Part shown: one piece after another, positions 34,503 to 43,310 of the stretch
Layout of the letters: every line of letters begins with the position of its first letter
Position numbering within the stretch: position 1 is the stretch's first letter
NCBI RefSeq assembly: GCF_001426865.1
Contig: NZ_LMFO01000033.1
Coordinates: forward strand, 215,533 to 279,532
Reading direction: 5' to 3'
DNA: 64,000 nt
Source: Paenibacillus sp. Root52
GTDB lineage: Bacteria; Bacillota; Bacilli; Paenibacillales; Paenibacillaceae
Notes under the pieces: generated by a model
Told to the model about the DNA's origin: nothing
What the model saw: the letters and a program-made list of their open reading frames with translations, nothing else
Database searches by the model: none
Translations under genes and position numbers: made by a program

Positions 34503-35930
34503 ATGAGAACAAAATTAAGAAGCTGGTGCAGTACAGCCTTGGCTGTAACGTTGGGGCTCACGCTAATATCGGGTCCTGCGAGTGTGCAGGCAGCAGGGAA
34601 TGCAGACTACAATCTCACGGGATTCTCCCAAGGTAACACGGGCGGTGGCATCATCAGTGATTCGAATACGTCCACGTATAAGAAGGTATACAATGCGACT
34701 GACCTTGCACTGGCGTTGAAGAAGAACTCCGGCGTCAAAGTCGTGGAGATCATGAATGACTTGAATCTAGGGTGGAACGAAATTCCGAGTGCAGCGCAGA
34801 CATCACCTTTTGCCAAACACAATGATGCCTTAACGCATCCTGTATTGAAACAGACCGGCGTAAGTAAGCTTACGATTGACGGTTTTAACGGGCTCACTAT
34901 TTTCTCTGCCAACGGCTCCAAAATCAAACATGCTGCGATCAGCGTGAAACGAAGCTCCAACGTTATTATCCGTAACCTCGAATTTGATGAGCTCTGGGAA
35001 TGGGATGAGTCCACCAAGGGTGACTACGACAAGAACGACTGGGATTACATCACCCTGGAGGAGAGTAGCGGTGTATGGATTGATCACTGTACATTTAACA
35101 AAGCCTATGACGGACTCGTTGATTCGAAAAAAGGAACCAGCGGCGTGACCATCTCCTGGTCTACCTTCAAGGGCGATGACGGCAGCGCAAACAGTTGGGT
35201 TACGCAGCAGATCAATGAGCTGGAAGCCAATAAAGCTTCCTATCCAATGTACAATTACCTGCGCAGCAGTGCAGTGGGTCTTAGTAAAGCGGACATTATC
35301 GCTATCTCCGGCCCACAGAAAAAGGGGCATCTTGTTGGTTCAACGAGGTTTGAATCGGCGAACGCTAATCTGTCCATGACGCTGCATCATAATCTGTACA
35401 AGGATATTCAGGATCGGATGCCGCGTCTGCGCGGAGGCAATGCGCATGCCTATAACATTGTAATGGATGCTACGGCAGCGCGGGCTGCCAAAGCCAAAAT
35501 TACGTCTGCGATGGCAACTGCCATTGCTTCCAAAGGGTATAAATTTGATATCATCAGCAATGGTGCCATCTCGACTGAAAGCGGAGCGGTTCTCGTTGAG
35601 AAATCGGTCATCAGAGATGTTCAGTTCCCCGTTCGCAACAATCAGACCAATCCAGCAGATGCAACATATACGGGCAAAATTCGTGTAACGGATACGATAT
35701 ATGCGCTGGATGGAGGCTTGTTCCGTGGCAACAGTGATACTTCTGGAAGTCCACTCGCGCCAATTCCAGCTGTAGTGAAACCATTCTCCTGGAACGGCTT
35801 CTCAGCTCTTCCATACAGTTATCAGGTGGATGATCCCTCCACGCTGAATGCACGCCTCACGGCCTCCAACGGCGCAGGTGCAGGCAAGCTCACCTGGTCC
35901 AAAGATAATTGGCTGAAGACAAGCTATTAA
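34503..35930 (+). CDS. Secreted pectate lyase (PL1)
   Basis: A 475-residue exported enzyme that cleaves polygalacturonate by beta-elimination with calcium. The signal peptide ends near SVQAAG (about 31). The parallel beta-helix shows the PL1 marks: VIIRNLEFDE, WDYITLEESSGVWIDHCTF, DGLVDSKKGTSGVTISW, and DRMPRLRGGNAHAYN with the catalytic arginine region. Nearest ATG choices are 34494 and 34503; GGGAGG at 34487 favours 34503. A cre site lies upstream and a terminator follows. It is a stand-alone gene next to the mannan locus. Confidence 0.92.
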   Translation: MRTKLRSWCSTALAVTLGLTLISGPASVQAAGNADYNLTGFSQGNTGGGIISDSNTSTYKKVYNATDLALALKKNSGVKVVEIMNDLNLGWNEIPSAAQTSPFAKHNDALTHPVLKQTGVSKLTIDGFNGLTIFSANGSKIKHAAISVKRSSNVIIRNLEFDELWEWDESTKGDYDKNDWDYITLEESSGVWIDHCTFNKAYDGLVDSKKGTSGVTISWSTFKGDDGSANSWVTQQINELEANKASYPMYNYLRSSAVGLSKADIIAISGPQKKGHLVGSTRFESANANLSMTLHHNLYKDIQDRMPRLRGGNAHAYNIVMDATAARAAKAKITSAMATAIASKGYKFDIISNGAISTESGAVLVEKSVIRDVQFPVRNNQTNPADATYTGKIRVTDTIYALDGGLFRGNSDTSGSPLAPIPAVVKPFSWNGFSALPYSYQVDDPSTLNARLTASNGAGAGKLTWSKDNWLKTSY

Positions 35931-35952
35931 GCTTCAGGCTTATGGTGAGCAG

Positions 35953-35997
35953 CAAACAAGCTACCCCGCAGTTCTTGGCGAGGTAGCTTGTTTATTC
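35953..35997 (+). terminator. Terminator after pectate lyase
   Basis: AAACAAGCTACC / GGTAGCTTGTTT stem followed by TATTCTT. Confidence 0.85.
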
Positions 35998-36148
35998 TTA
36001 TGACCGTTGCACGTATGAATCTGACTCATGGCGAAATTACACCTTAATTTAGACTTGCCGCAATGATTAGTCAATGTGATATTTAGAATTCCAAATTACA
36101 AATCGAAGGTATCTGTGTGCGTTAATTAAGAGAATATATGAACCCACT

Positions 36149-36189
36149 AAAAAAGTGCTCCCAGCCACTATGGCCGGAAGCACTTTTTA
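36149..36189. terminator. Bidirectional terminator of the LacI-type gene
   Basis: AAAAAAGTGCTCCC / GGAAGCACTTTTT stem immediately after the minus-strand regulator stop; A and T tracts flank it. Confidence 0.85.
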
Positions 36190-36193
36190 TCTT

Positions 36194-37216
36194 TTATAAC
36201 GAAGATGGAGATTGAATTTCCAAAGGTTCAGGCGCAGCACTAACGGAATCCCGATAGATGATGTTGCCCTTTACATGTACACGGCCGAAATTGCGGTTCG
36301 GGTTGTCGACTTTCTTCAGCATCGACTGAACAGCAGTACGTGCCATCTGTTCTACATCCACCTCAACGGTTGTCAGTTTTGGTTCGGAGAGCAGGGCATA
36401 GATATCGTTATCGAATCCAACAACAGAGCATTGCTGAGGCACCTGAATGCCCAACGATGTCAGCTTCTGAACAAGCAGATGAGCGACCTGATCACAGTTG
36501 CAGACAAAAGCTGTAGGCAATGACTCAGGCAGATCGATCTCGATGAACGTCCCGCGTTCGTCCCGATCATTCAGGATGAGGTCAGGGTTCATCGGCATGC
36601 GATGCTCCAAGAGTGATTTGTAATACCCAAGGAAACGATCTTGAATACTGCTGGTGGAGTATAGATTACCCACATAAGCAATACTGCGATGTCCTTGTTG
36701 TACCAGAACATTCGTCAGTTCGTAAGCTGCATAGAAGTTATCGGTTACAACAGAGTCGATATCAGAATGCTCATCATAGAAGTCGAGGAACATTTTGGGA
36801 ACATCCATTGAACGCACCAGTTCAATGTAATCTTTGCTGATCTGACCGAGCACGATGAAACCATCGACCTTATTGTCACTGTACAGCTTCGGCAACGTTA
36901 ATCCTTCTTCATCCTCTTCATTGAGAATGTGCAGAATGCCGTAGTAGCCCTGATCCTCTAAGTGCCTTGTGATACGTTGGAACACGCGTACATAGAACGA
37001 TTGCGTAGGCCCGGTAAACCGTTCGGGGATAATTACCCCGATATTATGAGTTAGGCCTTCCTTCATGGAGCGGGCAGTGGCATTATACCGATAGCCCATC
37101 TCTACGGCAAGCACCTTAATCTTTTCTTTTAATTCGTCACTGACACCATCTTTATCATTCAACGCTTTCGAGACGGTCACACTGCTGACCCCGAGCCTGT
37201 CGGCGATATCCCGCAT
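36194..37216 (-). CDS. LacI family transcriptional regulator of the mannan locus
   Basis: A 340-residue regulator: helix-turn-helix MRDIADRLGVSSVTVSKALN, hinge, then a periplasmic-binding-like ligand domain (GVIIPERF, DGFIVLGQ, SVVGFDND). LacI relatives normally have a few residues before the MRDIA-type start. Here LKNNIT precedes in frame from a CTG at 37234 that sits 9 bases after AAGGAGG, while the ATG at 37216 has no close ribosome binding site; the true start may be that CTG. Likely represses the divergent mannan promoters at 39877-40030 until a mannooligosaccharide binds. The target is inferred from adjacency. Confidence 0.85.
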   Translation of the reverse strand: MRDIADRLGVSSVTVSKALNDKDGVSDELKEKIKVLAVEMGYRYNATARSMKEGLTHNIGVIIPERFTGPTQSFYVRVFQRITRHLEDQGYYGILHILNEEDEEGLTLPKLYSDNKVDGFIVLGQISKDYIELVRSMDVPKMFLDFYDEHSDIDSVVTDNFYAAYELTNVLVQQGHRSIAYVGNLYSTSSIQDRFLGYYKSLLEHRMPMNPDLILNDRDERGTFIEIDLPESLPTAFVCNCDQVAHLLVQKLTSLGIQVPQQCSVVGFDNDIYALLSEPKLTTVEVDVEQMARTAVQSMLKKVDNPNRNFGRVHVKGNIIYRDSVSAAPEPLEIQSPSSL

Positions 37217-37457
37217 GGTGATATTGTTCTTCAGCTTTGGTCGCCTCCTTCAAGCTGGTCTAAGTACAATGTGCTGTCATTATGAGGTTTTGCTTTTATA
37301 ACATAATAACAATCCATACTAGTATACCTTGTTACTTCCTTCGAATAAAGCAATTCCGGCTGTTCTTTTATGAATTTTAGCATAAAATGAGTTCCGATGA
37401 AGACGGTTGCACTCAATTGAAGTTTATTGCTTCTGTAGAAGTGCTGGAATCCAAAGC

Positions 37458-38642
37458 TTACTTTTGAACAACGTGTAGAAGCTTCTCATTCTGTTCGATC
37501 AGATCAGCACGCTGGATAGCACAGTCCAGAGAACGATACGGATCAGCAGGTGTGTTGAAGGTGTAATCGACCAGTTGTTCCAGCGTTGTTGTTGCCACAT
37601 GACAACGGGTATCGCTGGACGCGTAATAGATAAAGACTTCGTTCTTCTCATTCACGACAGCACCATTACAGAAAATGACATTGGATACATCGCCTACACG
37701 CTCGTCGTCATAAGGTGCGATAAAATGTCCGCCTGGCTTAGCGATAATTTTAGCTGGATCAGCTAGATCTGTGGCAAAAGTGTACAACACATAACGTAAG
37801 CCAGCTGCCGTATTACGCACACCATGTGCAATATGAATCCAGCCACGATCTGTTTTGATTGGGGCAGGACCCTGTCCGTTTTTGACTTCATACACGGTGT
37901 GATACTTACGCTCATCAATGATGGTTTCTTCATCAATAACAGGATTCAAGATGTCATCACATAGACCGAAGGCAATACCGCCACCGCTGCCTGTCGAGAT
38001 GAATCCGTCCTGTGGACGAGTGTAGAAGGCATATTTGCCACCAACGAACTCGGGATGGAGCACGACATTTCGCTGCTGAGGGGAGTTCGTTGTAATGTTA
38101 GGTAGGCGTTCCCAGCTTACCAGATCACGAGTACGTACAAGCCCAGCTTGAGCGACCGCACTGGATGTGTCGAAGGCAGGGGCATCCGGGTCTTTGCGTT
38201 CTGAGCAATAGATTCCATAAATCCAGCCATCCTCATGCTGAACGAGTCGCATATCGTATTGATTGGTCTCGTCCTTATCGATGTCTTCCCAAACTAACGG
38301 CTTACCCGTAAACCGAAAACCATCAATCCCGTTATCACTTTCGGCAAGCGCGAAGATCGACTTGCGATCAAGCCCTTCTGTCCGAATCACCATAACGTAT
38401 TTGCCATTGAAATAGATGGCTCCCGGATTCAGTGTTGCATTGATGCCCAGTCGCTCCATGAAATGTGGATTGGTCGCTTCATTCAGATCAAATCTCCAGT
38501 GCAAAGGCACATGATGGCGGGTGATTACGGGGTAAAGGTACCGATCATATACGCCGTTATAGAAGGACGAATCGATTTCATTAGAACGTGACAGAAGCTG
38601 CTCCTGTTTCTCCAATAGCTCATTGTATTTCGGGTGTATCAT
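37458..38642 (-). CDS. GH130 4-O-beta-mannosylglucose phosphorylase
   Basis: A 394-residue cytosolic enzyme of GH130. It splits beta-mannosyl-1,4-glucose with phosphate to mannose 1-phosphate and glucose. The five-bladed fold shows NPGAIYFNGKYVMVIRTEG, YDMRLVQHEDGWIYG with the proposed general-acid Asp, NVVLHPEF, and GPAPIKTDRGWIHIAHGV with phosphate-binding residues. No signal peptide. Its start is 2 bases after the stop of the epimerase gene, so they are translated together, matching the known route mannobiose to mannosylglucose to mannose 1-phosphate. Confidence 0.87.
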   Translation of the reverse strand: MIHPKYNELLEKQEQLLSRSNEIDSSFYNGVYDRYLYPVITRHHVPLHWRFDLNEATNPHFMERLGINATLNPGAIYFNGKYVMVIRTEGLDRKSIFALAESDNGIDGFRFTGKPLVWEDIDKDETNQYDMRLVQHEDGWIYGIYCSERKDPDAPAFDTSSAVAQAGLVRTRDLVSWERLPNITTNSPQQRNVVLHPEFVGGKYAFYTRPQDGFISTGSGGGIAFGLCDDILNPVIDEETIIDERKYHTVYEVKNGQGPAPIKTDRGWIHIAHGVRNTAAGLRYVLYTFATDLADPAKIIAKPGGHFIAPYDDERVGDVSNVIFCNGAVVNEKNEVFIYYASSDTRCHVATTTLEQLVDYTFNTPADPYRSLDCAIQRADLIEQNEKLLHVVQK

Positions 38643-38644
38643 GC

Positions 38645-39829
38645 TTATCCCATCCTCTCAATTAATTCAATGCAAAATCGGCTGTTGTGATACGGGCATT
38701 TCCATGGCCCAGCAACCTCGTGCTGATCGGGTGTGCCGTTTCCGTCAACCGACCAGTGCCATTCCCCACCTGCGCGATGGTCAACGATGTGTTCTTTGGT
38801 GTAGGCCCACAGCCGTTCGACTCTTTCTAGAAACTGTGGATCACCCGTGCGCTGATATGCGTTATAGAAACCAACCATAGCTTCGGCCTGAACCCACCAG
38901 ATTCGCGTCTCATCGACATGCTCGCCCTCTTGTTCGTTCATCAGTGAGCCATCCGCTTGCACAGCGATGTTCGAGATATTGTAGGCGATGTCTGTAACCA
39001 TCCCGGCATATGCAGGATGTTGTTCAAGTCCCAGCACGTTCAGGGCATCGTCAATCAGCCAGCTTGCTTCGATGTCGTGTCCGAACGAGCGAAGGTCGAT
39101 GATGGATTCCCACTGTTTGTTGAAAAAGACCCCGAGAAATTTCGTATCCTGGTCATATACACGTTCATACAGAATAGCGAGTAGGCGCTCCAACGCCGCC
39201 TTCACTTGTGCATCCGGCCACACCCTGTAGAGGGTGGTATAGGCTTCTAACACATGGATATGTGTATTCATCGTGTAATCCGCAATGACCCCATTTTCGC
39301 TTAACATTTCATTCGGTTGTTCGTTCCAGAATCGATCGAATTGCTCCCTGTAGGCAGGTGTATCGGTGTGCAATCCCTTCGTCTCAATTAGAGAAAAAAG
39401 CGTTTTCGAAAGTTCCAGTGCTGAATTATCTCCGGTTGCTCGGTAGTACTCACTTAATGCGTATACACCGAACGATTGCGTATAGACATGTTTGCTTGTG
39501 TCCAGTGGATTTCCTACAGCATCAACCATCCAATACATCCCGCCATACTCCGTATCTATCACATGGTCTGCGAGAAAACGATAAGCGTGTTCGGCGTGAT
39601 CGCGCCAGATGTCTTGCCCAGTTACACGATAGGCTGCGGCAAACGACCAGAGCTGCCGTGCCGTAGCAATCCCACCCTTCGGTGCTTGACGATCGACTTG
39701 AAGGTCGTTACCCACCCAACCGTAGAACCCACCGTTCGTTGTATCCTTCAGACTAGACCAAAAAGGTAGAATCTTCTGTTCCCAATGCTCCGTTATCTCG
39801 GATTGAAGCTGAATCATATTTACAGTCAT
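38645..39829 (-). CDS. Cellobiose 2-epimerase (AGE family)
   Basis: A 394-residue (alpha/alpha)6 barrel enzyme. It epimerises the reducing-end residue of beta-1,4 disaccharides, here most likely mannobiose to mannosylglucose. Motifs: NGGFYGWVGNDLQ, ARQLWSFAAAYR, NTHIHVLEAYTTLYR, SFGHDIEASWLIDDA and EWHWSVDGNG, all typical of bacterial cellobiose 2-epimerases. GAAGGAG precedes the ATG. It is the first gene of a two-gene operon with the GH130 phosphorylase, driven by a TTGACA-17-TAATAT promoter at 39902-39930. Confidence 0.88.
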   Translation of the reverse strand: MTVNMIQLQSEITEHWEQKILPFWSSLKDTTNGGFYGWVGNDLQVDRQAPKGGIATARQLWSFAAAYRVTGQDIWRDHAEHAYRFLADHVIDTEYGGMYWMVDAVGNPLDTSKHVYTQSFGVYALSEYYRATGDNSALELSKTLFSLIETKGLHTDTPAYREQFDRFWNEQPNEMLSENGVIADYTMNTHIHVLEAYTTLYRVWPDAQVKAALERLLAILYERVYDQDTKFLGVFFNKQWESIIDLRSFGHDIEASWLIDDALNVLGLEQHPAYAGMVTDIAYNISNIAVQADGSLMNEQEGEHVDETRIWWVQAEAMVGFYNAYQRTGDPQFLERVERLWAYTKEHIVDHRAGGEWHWSVDGNGTPDQHEVAGPWKCPYHNSRFCIELIERMG

Positions 39830-39876
39830 TCAGAGCGCTCCTTCAATAGCATACATAATATAAAAATAAATGAATT

Positions 39877-39930
39877 AAGTTATCGTTAACTTTATACGTT
39901 AATATTAGTGCGCTTAAATTTGCTTGTCAA
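39877..39930 (-). promoter_or_regulatory. Promoter and LacI-type operator of the epimerase-phosphorylase operon
   Basis: On the minus strand TTGACA (39930-39925) and TAATAT (39907-39902) are 17 bases apart. The 13-mer AAGTTATCGTTAA (plus-strand 39878-39890) lies just past the expected start point; its reverse complement occurs at the divergent promoter. Confidence 0.75.
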
Positions 39931-39975
39931 CGGATGAGGGTTTAAATTTTTTATAAAAGATATGAAATAAATCAA

Positions 39976-40030
39976 TTGACAGGTAAGCGTTACCATAATA
40001 GAATCGAACTTGTAACCTTAACGATAACTT
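39976..40030 (+). promoter_or_regulatory. Promoter, cre-like site and LacI-type operator of the mannan importer operon
   Basis: TTGACA (39976-39981) and TAGAAT (39999-40004) are 17 bases apart. GGTAAGCGTTACCA in the spacer (39982-39995) is cre-like with two mismatches. TTAACGATAACTT at 40018-40030 is the exact reverse complement of the operator at 39878-39890. Confidence 0.75.
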
Positions 40031-40058
40031 AACATATTCATGAAAGGGGTCGAAACAA

Positions 40059-41372
40059 TTGAGAAAAAACAAAGGCTGGATGATGCTGCTGACAATGCTG
40101 CTCATTACTTCGCTACTTGCTGCATGTTCATCGGGAGGTGGATCTCCACAAGCGGGAGAGGAGATTAGTACAGATCCGGCGGATATCAAAGGCGAAATCA
40201 CCGTGCTGACGCAACGTACAGATATTGTCGATACCGTATTCAAGGATTACGCAGCTGAGTTCAATAAGGAGTATCCGGATGTAAAAGTAAACTTCCAGGC
40301 TCTGGCGGACTATGAGGGACAAGTGAAGATTCGGATGAGCACCAAGGATTACGGTGACGTACTGATGATTCCGACAAGTGTTCCTATTGCTGATATCCCA
40401 GACTTTTTTGAGCCGCTCGGTACTTACGATGAATTGAAAGATAAATACACAGCGATCGAAGAGCGTATGGTGGATGGTCAAGTGTATGGTATTCCTACGG
40501 TCATCACCTTCTCCGGCATTATATATAACAAACAAGTGTTCAAAGATGCAGGTATCGCTGAAGTACCAAAAACACCTGAGCAATTCCAAGCAGCGCTTCA
40601 ATTGGTGAAAGATAATACGGATGCAGTTCCGCTCTATACCAACTACGCTTCTGGCTGGGCACTGACACAATGGGAATCTGATCTGCCAACGGTTGCTGGT
40701 AGTGTAGATTACGTCAATGTGGATCAACCGAATACGGATGATAACTTTGTTGCTGGGCAGCCGCACTATGAGTTGTACAAAGTACTCTATGATGCAGCGA
40801 AGAGTGGTCTGATTGAGAAAGATCCAACGACGACAGACTGGGAAAGTTCCAAAGCAGACTTGGCTAATGGCAAAATCGCAACGATGGCGCTGGGTTCATG
40901 GGCAATTACACAGATTCAAGGGTTGACGGATACACCGGATAACATCGGATTCTTGCCTTTCCCTACGAATGCTAGTGATGTCATTGTTCCGTTGTCAGCG
41001 GATTACAACATCGGTATGAACGTGAACAGCGAGAACAAACCTGCTGCCAAAGCATGGATTGACTGGTTCCTTGAGAAGTCCAATTATGCAGTTGAACAAG
41101 GTGGAGGTATGAGTGCAGACAAGAGCGCTGAACTACCACCAATCTTGGATCAATACAAAGATGTACAATTCTCTACGTTGACTCCTGCCAAAGAGGGTCA
41201 AGAAGGTCTGATGGACAAAATCGACAACGAAGCTGAGATCGGTCTCTGGCAGCCTGACTTCAAGAAACGCATTATCGAAGCAGCCATCGGCAACCGTAGT
41301 GAATCGTATGACGACATTATGAAAGACCTCAATGATAAGTGGGTAAAAGCACGTGCAGAAGTCGCGCAATAA
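40059..41372 (+). CDS. Mannooligosaccharide ABC transporter substrate-binding lipoprotein
   Basis: A 437-residue lipoprotein: signal peptide with lipobox LLAAC (Cys about 24), then a family-1 sugar-binding fold (YKVKVNFQ-like strand, DVLMIPTSVP, YGIPTVITFSGIIYNKQVFKDAG, MALGSWAITQIQ). The start is a TTG at 40059 after AAGGGG. It is the first gene of the plus-strand mannan operon. Ligand assignment to mannooligosaccharides comes from context (two GH130s, GH113, epimerase, GH26), not from the protein itself. Confidence 0.85.
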   Translation: MRKNKGWMMLLTMLLITSLLAACSSGGGSPQAGEEISTDPADIKGEITVLTQRTDIVDTVFKDYAAEFNKEYPDVKVNFQALADYEGQVKIRMSTKDYGDVLMIPTSVPIADIPDFFEPLGTYDELKDKYTAIEERMVDGQVYGIPTVITFSGIIYNKQVFKDAGIAEVPKTPEQFQAALQLVKDNTDAVPLYTNYASGWALTQWESDLPTVAGSVDYVNVDQPNTDDNFVAGQPHYELYKVLYDAAKSGLIEKDPTTTDWESSKADLANGKIATMALGSWAITQIQGLTDTPDNIGFLPFPTNASDVIVPLSADYNIGMNVNSENKPAAKAWIDWFLEKSNYAVEQGGGMSADKSAELPPILDQYKDVQFSTLTPAKEGQEGLMDKIDNEAEIGLWQPDFKKRIIEAAIGNRSESYDDIMKDLNDKWVKARAEVAQ

Positions 41373-41424
41373 TTAAAGAGGTTCACGCACTTAGACGGAG
41401 GCAAGTGTAAGAACAGCAGATGTG

Positions 41425-41499
41425 CTGTGGGGAGTATACGGTTAAGGATTGGCACCGAGAAACTTGAAGGTTGTTTTTTCTATAAACCGCTCCCCGCAG
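41425..41499 (+). promoter_or_regulatory. Intercistronic stem-loop between binding protein and permeases
   Basis: CTGTGGGGAG (41425-41434) pairs with CTCCCCGCAG (41490-41499), and AAGCGGTAGAACCGCTT forms a second hairpin at 41533-41549. In a 190-base gap after a binding-protein gene such stems usually stabilise its mRNA so that it is made in excess. Confidence 0.55.
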
Positions 41500-41564
41500 T
41501 TATTCCGCATATTATAGAGAGTTTTTGATACAAAGCGGTAGAACCGCTTGGAGGTGTGGAGAGC

Positions 41565-42452
41565 ATGAAATACTTGAAGTTATCCAACTGGGGCTACTCA
41601 GCGCAACGCATATTTATTATATGTGCCTTCTCGATCATTCCGCTGGCACTGTTGTTCACGTTTGCTTACTTGCCTGTAATTAACATGTTCAAGTACAGCT
41701 TTACGGACTGGAATGGATACAGTAAACGATTCGACTATGTCGGTTTTGAGAACTATACCCGAATCTTCAAAGACCCCGAGTACTTTAAAGTATTTATTGT
41801 CAGCCTGTACTATTTCGTAGCCACGTTTGTACAGATGGGTCTGGCGCTTTATTTTGCAACGATACTAAGTTTCAAAGTCCGTGGTAAGAACTTCTTCAAA
41901 GGTATTTTATTCTTCCCTTACTTATTAAATGGTGTTGCGATCGGATTCATCTTCCTGTTCTTCTTCAAACCGGACGGTACACTCGATACCATCATGCAAG
42001 CCGTTGGACTTGGGCAATACACCCAGCTATGGCTCGGTAATCCGAACATCATTAACGTATCTCTCGCAGGTGCATCCGTATGGAGATACATGGGATTCAA
42101 CTTTATTATTTTCCTGGGTGCCATCTCTTCCATCCCGAAAGATGTATACGAAGCATCGGATATTGACGGTGCCAACCGTTGGCAACAGTTCCGCCATATT
42201 ATCCTGCCGAGTATTACTCGCATCCTGCAGCTCAATCTGATTTTGGCGATTAGCGGCGCAATCAGTGCGTTCGATATTCCATATATTATGACTGACGGTT
42301 CCAACGGCAGTATGACCTTTGTGATCCAGACGGTTCATCTGGCCTTTAAGTACGGCAAACTGGGACTCGCATCAGCCATGGCCGTTGTGCTGCTTCTGAT
42401 CGTTATTCTCGTTACGCTCGTTCAGCGTGTCACCATGAAAGGAGATGAATAA
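41565..42452 (+). CDS. Sugar ABC transporter permease 1 (mannan locus)
   Basis: A 295-residue six-span membrane protein with the importer EAA loop (YEASDIDGANRWQQFRHIILPSI). ATG at 41565 follows GGTGTGGAGAG; a GTG at 41556 would touch GGAGG. Forms the translocation pore with the next gene, whose start is 2 bases past this stop. No ATPase gene is present in the locus. Confidence 0.88.
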   Translation: MKYLKLSNWGYSAQRIFIICAFSIIPLALLFTFAYLPVINMFKYSFTDWNGYSKRFDYVGFENYTRIFKDPEYFKVFIVSLYYFVATFVQMGLALYFATILSFKVRGKNFFKGILFFPYLLNGVAIGFIFLFFFKPDGTLDTIMQAVGLGQYTQLWLGNPNIINVSLAGASVWRYMGFNFIIFLGAISSIPKDVYEASDIDGANRWQQFRHIILPSITRILQLNLILAISGAISAFDIPYIMTDGSNGSMTFVIQTVHLAFKYGKLGLASAMAVVLLLIVILVTLVQRVTMKGDE

Positions 42453-42454
42453 AC

Positions 42455-43288
42455 GTGCACCAATTCAAATACACACTTGCAAGCATCGTTAAGTATGCTT
42501 CGCTAATTCTCGCAGCGTTTATTGCGCTTCTGCCCATCGTGGTGATCCTGTTCGCATCCCTCAAGACCAATGCTGAATATGCGACTACCAGCCCGCTTAC
42601 ACCGCCAGCTGACTGGCTGAACTTTGCCAACTATTCCAGAGCGTTTGTGGACGGCAATATGCTCGTTGGTTTCAAAAATACAATTATTATCCTTCTCATC
42701 TCGATCGTGGGTGCAACCTTGACCGGCTCCATGATTGCGTATGTACTGGATCGATTCAAATTCAAAGGCAAAAAAATTATGGTTGCTGCATTCCTGCTGG
42801 CTACCCTGATTCCAAGCGTAACGACACAAGTCGCCACGTTCCAGATCATTAACGCCCTCGACCTGTTCAATACACGCTGGGCAGCTATTGTGATGTATCT
42901 GGGTACAGATATCATTGCCGTATACATCTTCCTGCAATTCCTGGGCTCCATCTCCAACTCACTCGATGAATCCGCGATGCTGGACGGGGCTTCATACTTC
43001 ACAATCTATTGGAAGATTATCCTGCCATTGCTGAAGCCAGCAATCGTAACGGTAATTATCGTCAAAGGCGTGAACATCTACAATGACTTCTATACACCGT
43101 TCCTGTATATGCCGAAGGACAGTTTGCAAGTTATATCCACCGCCTTGTTCAAGTTCAAGGGGCCCTTCGGATCACAGTGGGAGGTTATTAGCGCCGGTAT
43201 TATGATCGCCATTGTTCCAACCATGATCATCTTCCTGATGCTCCAGAAATACATCTACAACGGCTTCGCGCAAGGTTCAGTTAAATAA
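42455..43288 (+). CDS. Sugar ABC transporter permease 2 (mannan locus)
   Basis: A 277-residue MalG-type permease with six spans and EAA loop (DESAMLDGASYFTIYWKIILPLL). A GTG start at 42455 follows AAGGAGATG inside the end of the previous gene. C-terminal FAQGSVK is typical of the family. Tightly coupled to permease 1. Confidence 0.88.
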   Translation: MHQFKYTLASIVKYASLILAAFIALLPIVVILFASLKTNAEYATTSPLTPPADWLNFANYSRAFVDGNMLVGFKNTIIILLISIVGATLTGSMIAYVLDRFKFKGKKIMVAAFLLATLIPSVTTQVATFQIINALDLFNTRWAAIVMYLGTDIIAVYIFLQFLGSISNSLDESAMLDGASYFTIYWKIILPLLKPAIVTVIIVKGVNIYNDFYTPFLYMPKDSLQVISTALFKFKGPFGSQWEVISAGIMIAIVPTMIIFLMLQKYIYNGFAQGSVK

Positions 43289-43310
43289 AATTCGAAGGGA
43301 GAAATGAGAA

